NCBI RefSeq assembly: GCF_000020685.1 | Contig: NC_012526.1 | Location: 2,334,001 to 2,398,000 of the forward strand | Length of the DNA stretch: 64,000 nt | Reading direction: 5' to 3' | DNA from: Deinococcus deserti VCD115 | Lineage (GTDB): Bacteria > Deinococcota > Deinococci > Deinococcales > Deinococcaceae | Shown here: positions 17,498 to 30,270 of the stretch, in pieces | Layout of the letters: every line of letters begins with the position of its first letter | Numbering within the stretch: position 1 is the first letter of the stretch | The notes under the pieces: model-generated | The model's database searches: none | The model's input: the letters and a program-made list of their open reading frames with translations, nothing else | What the model was told of the DNA's origin: nothing | Translations under genes and position numbers: made by a program

Positions 17498-18175
17498 GTG
17501 CCGGAGTGGAGCCAGTTCCTGACGACCATCAACAAGACCTTCCTGACGATGCTGGTTGTCATGGACCCTATTGGTCTGGCTCCTATTTTTATTGGTCTGG
17601 CCAGCAACCGTCCCCGCTTTGAACGGCAGCGGGTGGCATTCAAGGCAACCCTGGTAGCGGGGATCATTATCCTGATGTTCGGTCTTTTTGGCCGTGACCT
17701 GCTGAAGCACCTGGGAATCAGCCTGAGTGCCTTTCGCATTGCAGGTGGAGTGCTGCTTTTTATGATTGCGCTGGACATGGTGTTTGCACGTCCCAGTGGA
17801 AGTAAGGAAACGCCCGAAGAGGAACAGGAGGCCCATGAGCGCCAGGACATCAGCGTGTTTCCCCTGGCTATTCCCCTGATTGCCGGCCCCGGCACCCTGG
17901 CAAGCATCATGATCCTGGCGGGCGACGCCCACGGAGAACCGCTCCTGCTGGGCGGCGTGTTCTCAGTGACCTTCCTGGTGCTGCTGCTGTGCTACCTGGC
18001 ACTACGCCTTTCAGGCCAGATCGCGCGGGTGATTGGCCTGACGGGAGTCCACGTGGTGACCCGGGTTCTGGGCGTGCTGCTGGGAGCCTTGGCCGTGCAG
18101 TACATCGCAGACGGCACTCTGGAGTTATTGCGCGGCGGCCTGAAAATTACGATGCTGCCCCTCGCGGTGGCCTGA
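17498..18175 (+). CDS. MarC/UPF0056-family membrane protein
   Basis: 225-residue polytopic membrane protein of the MarC (NAAT) family, about six transmembrane helices. Conserved: TMLVVMDPIGLAPIF in the first helix, ISLSAFRIAGGVLLFMIALDMVF, and VFPLAIPLIAGPGTLASIMIL, the duplicated P-x-G-P motif. Some members carry neutral amino acids; MarC itself is not a proven multidrug exporter, so substrate is unknown. Start at GTG 17498, 6 nt after TAGGCT. Single gene. Confidence 0.92.
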   Translation: MPEWSQFLTTINKTFLTMLVVMDPIGLAPIFIGLASNRPRFERQRVAFKATLVAGIIILMFGLFGRDLLKHLGISLSAFRIAGGVLLFMIALDMVFARPSGSKETPEEEQEAHERQDISVFPLAIPLIAGPGTLASIMILAGDAHGEPLLLGGVFSVTFLVLLLCYLALRLSGQIARVIGLTGVHVVTRVLGVLLGALAVQYIADGTLELLRGGLKITMLPLAVA

Positions 18176-18285
18176 GGACCGCCAGCCGCTCTCCCCGAGA
18201 AAGACGTCCTGCAAGCCATTTCACGTACTGACAGTAAAGGTTTTGGTAGGTGAGGCGGCGCAACATCGCTCTGACCTGCCCACTT

Positions 18286-18291
18286 TAGAAT
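18286..18291 (+). promoter_or_regulatory. -10 box, leaderless start of the HNH gene
   Basis: TAGAAT ends 6 nt before the ATG at 18298; closest to consensus in this part of the window. Confidence 0.65.
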
Positions 18292-18297
18292 GCGCGC

Positions 18298-18864
18298 ATG
18301 ATTTCCAGAAAGGACATGCCGGGAGGGGAGGAAACGCGAATAGGCCGGGTCGCGGCCGATTTGAATGCGCCGCGGGTGCTGGTGCTGAACGCGTCATACG
18401 AGCCGCTGCACGTGACCAGCGCCAAGCGCGCCATCACGCTGGTGCAGTACGGTGTGGCCGAGATCCTGGAAGACAGTGACGATATCGTCCGCTCCCCCAG
18501 CATGTACATGCAGGTGCCCAGCGTGATTCGCCTGCGACGTTATGTCCGCCGTCCGAAAGTACATCCGGTTCCGTTCAACCGCCGGAATGTGCTGCGGCGT
18601 GACACCTTTGCCTGCCAGTACTGCGGCTCCCGCGATGAGCTGACCATGGACCACGTCATGCCCCGCTCGCGCGGAGGAAGGCATCATTGGGAAAATGTGG
18701 TCACGGCCTGCCGGAGCTGCAACCAGCGCAAGGGCAGCCAGACACCAGACGAGGCCGGGATGCCGCTGCGGACCCGGCCTCGCGCTCCCAGCTTCGGGGT
18801 GTATGCCCACGGGCAGTACGCCCACTGGCAGCCCGGCTGGGCGGCTTATCTGAACGGCCACTGA
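18298..18864 (+). CDS. HNH endonuclease
   Basis: 188 residues. The HNH domain occupies about residues 95-145: CQYCG (first zinc pair), DHVMPRSRGGRHHWENVVTAC with the two catalytic histidine positions and Asn, and CRSCNQRKG (second zinc pair). The N-terminal part, VLVLNASYEPLHVTSAKRAITLV, is the conserved extension of free-standing bacterial HNH nucleases. Such proteins are found as isolated chromosomal genes in Deinococcus, cyanobacteria and actinobacteria; the biological role is unclear. Not adjacent to a methylase, phage gene or intron. Confidence 0.92.
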   Translation: MISRKDMPGGEETRIGRVAADLNAPRVLVLNASYEPLHVTSAKRAITLVQYGVAEILEDSDDIVRSPSMYMQVPSVIRLRRYVRRPKVHPVPFNRRNVLRRDTFACQYCGSRDELTMDHVMPRSRGGRHHWENVVTACRSCNQRKGSQTPDEAGMPLRTRPRAPSFGVYAHGQYAHWQPGWAAYLNGH

Positions 18865-18969
18865 CCACGGGCTGCAGCGCTCCGTCCTGGTTGTCCTGAG
18901 GTCTCCCCTCCGGACTCAGCCCGGCCTTACCACGCAGCGCAAGATCACCTGACCAGTACTTCCTCCTCG

Positions 18970-18995
18970 CCGCCGGGACGTCATTTTCCCGGCGG
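18970..18995 (+). terminator. Possible terminator after the HNH gene
   Basis: CCGCCGGGA / TCCCGGCGG 9-bp perfect stem with an 8-nt loop, followed by TCTGTGTTGG; no clean U-tract. Confidence 0.55.
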
Positions 18996-19015
18996 TCTGT
19001 GTTGGGCAGCTGCTC

Positions 19016-19021
19016 TAGACT
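19016..19021 (+). promoter_or_regulatory. -10 box, leaderless start of the HD-domain gene
   Basis: TAGACT ends 5 nt before the ATG at 19027. Confidence 0.5.
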
Positions 19022-19026
19022 CAGGT

Positions 19027-19575
19027 ATGGACCGTGAACAGGCCTACGCCCTTATGCTGGAACACACTCCCAGCGAGTCACTTCGCCGGCACATGCTGAA
19101 TGTGGAGGCCGCTATGCGCTGGTATGCCCGGCACTGGGGCGAGGACGAAGAACTGTACGCGGTCACCGGGCTGCTTCACGACTTTGACTACGAGGCGCAT
19201 CCTGACGAACATCCAAGCTGGGGCGTAGCCTTCCTGCGCGAGCACACCGACACGCCGGATGTCGTCCTCAATGCCATCCTGGGACACGCTACGTTTACCG
19301 GTGTGGCGCGTGAAACGCGTCTGGCACGCACCCTATTCGCCGTGGACGAGCTGACCGGACTGGTGCAGGCTGCCGCTCTGATACGTCCTGACCGGGATGT
19401 GCGTCAGGTCGAATTGAGCAGCCTGAAAAAACGCTTTCGCAACAAGGCCTTTGCCGCGGGCGTAAACCGTGAGGAGGTACAACAGGGTGCTCAGGAACTG
19501 GGTGTTGACCTTGAGACACATATGGCCAACGTCCTGGAGGCTCTACAGACTGTTGGTCAGGTCCCGACCTCATGA
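19027..19575 (+). CDS. HD-domain hydrolase (HDIG type)
   Basis: 182 residues of the HD metal-dependent phosphohydrolase superfamily. Metal ligands are visible as H in SLRRHMLNVE, HD in GLLHDFDYEAHPDEHP, H in AILGHA and D in AVDELTGL. The HDIG annotation group includes many cytosolic single-domain proteins that probably act on nucleotides; the substrate is unknown. It is monocistronic, with a leaderless start. Confidence 0.9.
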   Translation: MDREQAYALMLEHTPSESLRRHMLNVEAAMRWYARHWGEDEELYAVTGLLHDFDYEAHPDEHPSWGVAFLREHTDTPDVVLNAILGHATFTGVARETRLARTLFAVDELTGLVQAAALIRPDRDVRQVELSSLKKRFRNKAFAAGVNREEVQQGAQELGVDLETHMANVLEALQTVGQVPTS

Positions 19576-19784
19576 GAGACGACATTTTCAGGAGCAGAGT
19601 CTATTCAACGACGGAAACCCACGCACTGAAGCTCACGTTGGTTCGGCAGTTGTCTGAGGAGCCTGACTGCGCCTCATAAAGGTCTCCTATGGAAGTTCTC
19701 AGCGTCCGGGATGAAACGCGCGTCACAATCACGATTGTTTATCCCCCATCCAGGCGGAACTCAATTCATTCCAGGAGAATTCAC

Positions 19785-20234
19785 ATGAACAAGACCCTGC
19801 TGACGCTGGCCCTGATATTTGCTGCCCCTGCTACCCTTGCTGTTGCTCCCTCATCCAGCTACGTTCAGGTTCAGGACACCGAAACCACGGAAACGACTGA
19901 AACCACGGAGACCACCGAGACCACCGAAGCGACGGACGGCGCCGCCGAAGAAACCGGCGAAGCGGTTGACAACGCTGCTGCCGAAACTGGCGAGGCGGTT
20001 GATGACGCCGCAGCTGCCACCGACGAAGCTGTGGACGATGCGGCCACAGCCACCGATCCTAACGGTGATGGCGTGGTCGACACCAACAACGATGGAACCG
20101 CCGACACCCGTCAGTTCCCCTGGGGTCTGCTGGGTCTGCTGGGTCTGGCCGGTCTGATGGGCCGCAACCGCCCCACTCCTGTCGTGCACTCCACCACCAC
20201 GACCACGGGCACCCATTCCAACACCGGCCGCTAA
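19785..20234 (+). CDS. Secreted acidic repeat protein with WGxxGxxG C-terminal segment
   Basis: 149 residues: a signal peptide (MNKTLLTLALIFAAPATLAVA), a Thr/Glu repeat (TETTETTETTETTE around residues 33-46), acidic Ala repeats (ETGEAVDNAA, ETGEAVDDAA, TDEAVDDAA), a DPNGDGVVDTNNDG calcium-binding-like loop, then FPWGLLGLLGLAGLMGRNRP. The last piece is the WGxxGxxG hydrophobic motif with a basic stop, a predicted C-terminal membrane or sorting tail. AGGAG lies 8 nt before the ATG at 19785. Function unknown, probably a surface protein. Confidence 0.85.
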   Translation: MNKTLLTLALIFAAPATLAVAPSSSYVQVQDTETTETTETTETTETTEATDGAAEETGEAVDNAAAETGEAVDDAAAATDEAVDDAATATDPNGDGVVDTNNDGTADTRQFPWGLLGLLGLAGLMGRNRPTPVVHSTTTTTGTHSNTGR

Positions 20235-20257
20235 AGCCGCGAGTAGTTCTTCTGATA

Positions 20258-20293
20258 GAGCCGCCGAAGTAATGTTCGGCGGCTCCATTTTCT
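20258..20293 (+). terminator. Terminator after the acidic repeat protein gene
   Basis: GAGCCGCCGAA / TTCGGCGGCTC, perfect 11-bp stem with a 6-nt loop, then CATTTTCTG. Confidence 0.85.
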
Positions 20294-20482
20294 GTGCTTT
20301 TGTCCTTGTGTTCCGTCCCAGCTGAATACCAGCTTTTGGCTGAGGATAACCAACTGTCTTGTTCTGCTGGCTCTGGCGTTCAGCGTTGAAGAAACACAAC
20401 GGCAGAGGTTCAAAGAGATCCTCAGCCTAGCAATAGTTCTACGTTTGATGTCCAGAAATACAACGATCAAACCCATAATCAG

Positions 20483-20515
20483 CAGTGCCCCTTTAAAAGA
20501 GGGGCACTGTTATTG
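20483..20515. terminator. Terminator between convergent genes
   Basis: CAGTGCCCCT / AGGGGCACTG perfect 10-bp stem, A/T-rich loop, followed by TTATT on the plus strand; downstream of the response-regulator stop on the minus strand. Between this and the hairpin at 20258 lie about 190 lower-GC bases with no supported gene. Confidence 0.7.
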
Positions 20516-20528
20516 CATGACTCTATGA

Positions 20529-20972
20529 TCACGCGCGTGGTGGAAAGCGCACGAAAGTCAGCCAGAAATTCTCGAAAGCCCTCATAGCGCTCAGGAAGTT
20601 TTCAAATCCAACAGGCTTGACCACATAGCCGCTGGCATGACGCAAATAGGAGTTGCGCACATCTTCCTCTGCCTGCGAGGTCGTCAGCATAACTACTGGA
20701 ATGCTGCTCAGCTTCGGATCTGCCTTGATTTCTTCAAGCACTTCCAGGCCGTTTTTGCGTGGCATGTTGATATCCATCAGGATTACATCGGGGCGGGGCG
20801 CAGCTGCATATTCTCCCTCACGCCGCAGGAAACGCAGGGCTTCTACCCCGTCTCGCGCGACGTGCATATGGTTCGGGACGCTGGCGTCCTCAAAGGCTTC
20901 CAGCGTCAAAAGCACGTCGGGCTCGTTGTCCTCGACAAGCAGGATTTCAATGTGTGGCTGCAGTTCAGTCAT
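20529..20972 (-). CDS. Orphan Rcp1-type response regulator (receiver domain only)
   Basis: 147 residues, a stand-alone receiver domain. Acid pocket ED in LLVEDNEPD, phospho-acceptor D67 in VILMDINMPRKNG, Thr in VMLTTS and Lys in GYVVKPVGF. The loop with DGVEALRFLRREGEY and the C-terminal FENFW are typical of Rcp1-like regulators paired with phytochrome-type histidine kinases. The ATG at 20972 overlaps the stop of the decayed kinase frame immediately upstream (ATGA), which fixes the start and shows the original operon. With the kinase lost, the regulator either uses another kinase or is on its way out. Confidence 0.9.
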   Translation of the reverse strand: MTELQPHIEILLVEDNEPDVLLTLEAFEDASVPNHMHVARDGVEALRFLRREGEYAAAPRPDVILMDINMPRKNGLEVLEEIKADPKLSSIPVVMLTTSQAEEDVRNSYLRHASGYVVKPVGFENFLSAMRAFENFWLTFVRFPPRA

Positions 20973-21235
20973 GCGGAGTAGGAGGGCTGTGCCGCCGGAC
21001 GTGTGAAGCAGCACGCGCTTCAGACTTCAGGCGCGGAGTCGAGCCACAAACGATCTCCGTTATGCCCCACGATATTACGGCACATCGTCGGTTCAATACC
21101 ATCACCGCAGAACATATCAAGCTGAAGCAGACCATGGAGCAAGCTAAAGGCACTTTTATGGTGCCTAAGCACTCTAAAGCTGTGAGTGTCTACAGAGGAG
21201 CTTGGATTTTCGGCCCAGGAATCGTAGCCCATCTA
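20969..21235 (-). pseudogene. Remnant of a sensor histidine kinase (C-terminal ATPase part)
   Basis: The minus-strand frame directly upstream of the response regulator reads GDGIEPTMCRNIVGHNGDRLW then LDSAPEV, a stop (TGA), then SACCFTRPAA. This aligns without gaps to the end of phytochrome-type kinases (G2 box GTGIGL, CRKIVERHGGRIW, LDSAPGEGSTFYFTLPAA). The G2 box is ruined (GDGIEP) and one Gly codon has become TGA. Further upstream AENPSSSVD may be the former N/G1 region (EDNGPGVD). The frame still ends in the ATGA overlap with the regulator. The signal is lost above about 21235; the rest of the kinase is gone. Confidence 0.65.
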
Positions 21236-21267
21236 TGCAGGTGCTTTCGATCAGTGACCGAATAGCT

Positions 21268-21290
21268 GGGCCTCTGACGGCCAGGGGCCA
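21268..21290 (-). terminator. Hairpin after the OmpR-type regulator gene
   Basis: GGCCCCTG / CAGAGGCC on the minus strand with a 5-nt loop and one G-U pair, located 33 nt after the stop at 21323; weak U-tract. Confidence 0.45.
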
Positions 21291-21322
21291 GGTGGTCCTG
21301 AGAAACGCCTTACAGACTCTGC

Positions 21323-21988
<666 letters not shown>

Positions 21989-21994
21989 CCCTGC

Positions 21995-22000
21995 ATCATA
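21995..22000 (-). promoter_or_regulatory. -10 box, leaderless start of the OmpR-type regulator
   Basis: Minus-strand TATGAT, five of six bases matching the consensus, ends 6 nt before the GTG at 21988. Confidence 0.6.
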
Positions 22001-22009
22001 AGCGTTCAT

Positions 22010-22282
22010 GAAGGCAGCATGACCACGAAAAGGTCTCTGTAGACACAGTCCACGCTTCTGCCACTGGCAATAAAGGGAAAAAATGCTGTGCAGGCGGTCT
22101 GTTATACGCCTGCGCAAACAGATCCGGGCCCACTGGCCTCAACTACACAAGCCAGCAAAAACCACTCCAAAGCTGACGTAAAAGGCTTCACGGGGGGCGA
22201 GGGGCGTGTGCTAGCCTGAGGCTACCGCGTTCAGGTTCCGCCGTCTGTACCCCAGGCTGGCCGCGCCGGACGACAAAACCGC
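22010..22282. other. Divergent intergenic region upstream of rnj
   Basis: About 270 bp without a supported gene. A TAGCC/GGCTA inverted repeat at 22212-22224 contains TAGCCT, a possible -10 element for rnj with TTCACG about 19 nt upstream. Otherwise nothing recognised. Confidence 0.4.
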
Positions 22283-22362
22283 ACGCATGGCCGCCCAATG
22301 CGGGGGCCGAACGCCTCTCATCACAACGCATGGCCCCCGAATTGGGCCCCCGCGAAACGGAG
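22283..22362 (+). promoter_or_regulatory. Structured 5' leader of rnj with alternative hairpins
   Basis: GCGGGGGCC (22300-22308) can pair perfectly with GGCCCCCGC (22345-22353), which ends 5 nt before the Shine-Dalgarno GGAG (22359-22362), or with GGCCCCC (22332-22338). The choices are mutually exclusive. ACGCATGGCC is also repeated at 22283 and 22326. The layout suggests translational control or self-cleavage of the RNase J message; this is inference. Confidence 0.45.
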
Positions 22363-22368
22363 TTCCAG

Positions 22369-24045
<1,677 letters not shown>

Positions 24046-24070
24046 CACGTACTGCTGGGAAAGTCAGAAG

Positions 24071-24100
24071 CAGGGCCAGGAGCGATTGCTCCTGGCCCTG
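24071..24100 (+). terminator. Terminator hairpin after rnj
   Basis: Perfect 13-bp stem, CAGGGCCAGGAGC / GCTCCTGGCCCTG with GATT tetraloop, between convergent genes; no U-tract. Confidence 0.75.
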
Positions 24101-24114
24101 CCCTGTTGCCGGAC

Positions 24115-24309
24115 TCAGTCCTCGACGATGGTGGTCGTCGTGGTGGTCTGGGTCACTTCAGGGGCCGGCTGGACCGCCACTTCCCTGTGAACCTCGTGGT
24201 GCTCGGTATGGGTGTGGGTCTCGCTGCCGCTGACGGCGCCGGACGAATGGGACTCCTTGACCTCGGTATGTTCGGACCGTGTAACAGTGCTGTCGTCTCT
24301 TCCTGTCAT
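24115..24309 (-). CDS. Small His/Thr-rich disordered protein (64 aa)
   Basis: 64 hydrophilic residues: [20 protein letters not shown], then [15 protein letters not shown], and a Thr tract ([12 protein letters not shown]). No hydrophobic core is visible, so it is probably disordered; the histidine cluster could bind metal. A near-perfect Shine-Dalgarno, AGGAGG, 6 nt before the ATG makes expression likely despite the low complexity. Convergent with rnj. Function unknown; the composition resembles small desiccation-related or metal-buffering proteins, but that is speculation. Confidence 0.72.
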   Translation of the reverse strand: MTGRDDSTVTRSEHTEVKESHSSGAVSGSETHTHTEHHEVHREVAVQPAPEVTQTTTTTTIVED

Positions 24310-24452
24310 GTCAAACCTCCTGTGATTGAAATGGACCTTCAGGGTAGACGAGCTGGGCGCGGAAAACGGGCCGCATTAATTTTTCGGCAAGTGCCGCAAT
24401 CTCCTCTACACCTGAGGGCAGTCTTGCCCACCTTCCTCCCACTGACCCATGC

Positions 24453-24458
24453 GATAAT
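24453..24458 (+). promoter_or_regulatory. -10 box, leaderless start of clpP
   Basis: GATAAT ends 7 nt before the ATG at 24466. Confidence 0.6.
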
Positions 24459-24465
24459 GCCGCCC

Positions 24466-25064
<599 letters not shown>

Positions 25065-25068
<4 letters not shown>

Positions 25069-26270
25069 CCAAGGGAGGGGACCGCTGCTCGTTTTGCGGG
25101 CGGCAACATCCACAGATCGCGCAGCTGATCGAGGCTCCGGGACGTGCGGCGTTTATCTGCAACGAATGCACCGAGCGCGCCAGCGAACTGGTCAAGCAGA
25201 ACAAGAAGAGTGGCGGCGACTTCCGTATTGAAGAACTGCCGACTCCCAAGGAAATCAAGGCCTACCTGGACGACTTCGTGATTGGTCAGGACGAGGCGAA
25301 AAAAGCTCTGGCCGTTGCTGTGGTCAGTCACTACCAGCGCCTGGCGCATCCCGACGTCAACCTGCAGAAAAGCAACATCCTTCTGATCGGCCCGACCGGC
25401 ACCGGCAAGACCCTGCTGGCCCAGAGTCTCGCCGAGATGCTGGAAGTACCCTTTGCAATTGCCGACGCCACCACCCTGACCGAAGCCGGGTATGTGGGCG
25501 ACGACGTGGAGAACGTCATCGTGCGCCTGCTCCAGGCCGCCGAGTACGATGTCGGTGCTGCCGAGCGCGGAATTATCTACATCGACGAGATCGACAAGAT
25601 TGCCCGTAAGTCCGAAGGCACCAGCATCACCCGTGACGTGTCTGGCGAAGGTGTGCAGCAGGCGCTGCTGAAAATCATCGAAGGCACTGTCGCGCAGGTC
25701 CCGCCGCAGGGAGGCCGCAAGCACCCGCAGCAGGAACTGGTGCAGGTCAACACGAAAAACATTCTGTTTATCGTGGGCGGGGCCTTCGAGAGCATGGGCG
25801 AGATCGCCCGCGCCCGCACCAATGTCCGCGCTGTGGGCTTCGGCGCCGAGCACAAGGGCGACGAGAAGGAAGAGCTGCGTTTTCTCCCCGAGGATCTGGT
25901 CAAGTTCGGTCTGATTCCGGAGTTCGTGGGCCGCCTGCCCCTGGTGGTGCAGTTGCAGGATCTCGATGAGGAAGCGCTGGTACGTATCCTGACCGAGCCG
26001 CAGGGCGCGATCATCAAGCAGTATCAGGCCCTGTTCGGCTTCCAGAACGTGAACCTGGAATTTACCGACGCCGCCCTGCGTGAAGTGGCCCACCGCGCCC
26101 GTGAGCGCAAGACCGGCGCCCGTGGGCTGCGTGCCGTGCTGGAAAAGGCCATGACCGACCTGCTGTTCGAGCTGCCCATGGAGGGCCTCACCGAACTGCG
26201 CTTTGACGCCGAGAACATTGACCGGCCTATGAGCGTGCTTGAGTCTAAGGGACTCAAGAAGTCTGCCTGA
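25065..26270 (+). CDS. clpX: ATP-dependent Clp protease unfoldase ClpX
   Basis: 401-residue AAA+ unfoldase that feeds substrates to ClpP. N-terminal zinc-binding domain CSFCGR...CNEC (residues 6-36), Walker [12 protein letters not shown], pore loop GYVGDD, Walker [30 protein letters not shown], the IGF-type ClpP-docking region replaced here by the VGFGAE loop, and sensor 2 in [13 protein letters not shown]. Coupled to clpP by a 4-nt overlap. Usual length for the family. Confidence 0.97.
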
Positions 26271-26338
26271 TAGCAACGTAAATTACAGCACCCTGCGCCC
26301 CAGGTCCGTAGAATCTCTGGACACTTCGGGCGGGGGTG

Positions 26339-26365
26339 TTGTCTTTTATATCCTCGCGGTACACT
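26339..26365 (+). promoter_or_regulatory. Candidate promoter of lon
   Basis: TTGTCT (26339-26344) and TACACT (26360-26365), 15 nt apart, leave a leader of about 32 nt with AAGGAG. The spacing is short; a stress-sigma promoter in the same stretch cannot be excluded. Confidence 0.4.
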
Positions 26366-26403
26366 CAAACATTCCCGCCTAAGCGCGGTCTCAAGGAGCA
26401 AGC

Positions 26404-28830
<2,427 letters not shown>

Positions 28831-28843
28831 GCTCCACCAAGAG

Positions 28844-28880
28844 AAGTCGCTCCCGTAACAACGGGAGCGACTTTGTTCAT
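28844..28880 (+). terminator. Terminator after lon
   Basis: AAGTCGCTCCCGT / ACGGGAGCGACTT, perfect 13-bp stem with AACA loop, then TGTTCAT. Confidence 0.85.
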
Positions 28881-28980
28881 ATCCGCCGTCTCTAGCCTCT
28901 CCGGTAAGAGAAATTGCGGTACGCCACGACTGTCTCGTCAAGCCGGAACCTGTGCCAGGCTTCCGGCCCACTGTCTCAGC

Positions 28981-30231
<1,251 letters not shown>

Positions 30232-30270
30232 AGGCGAACCTCTTCAGTAGGGCGGGAGGGGGCGGAGGGC

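Noticed and set aside
20231..20476. Minus-strand frame resembling a transposase tail
   Set aside because: Only a vague similarity of a basic C-terminal stretch; no terminal repeats or target duplication seen.
26271..26403. CIRCE or other heat-shock operator near clp/lon
   Set aside because: No TTAGCACTC-N9-GAGTGCTAA or clear alternative-sigma promoter pattern seen.
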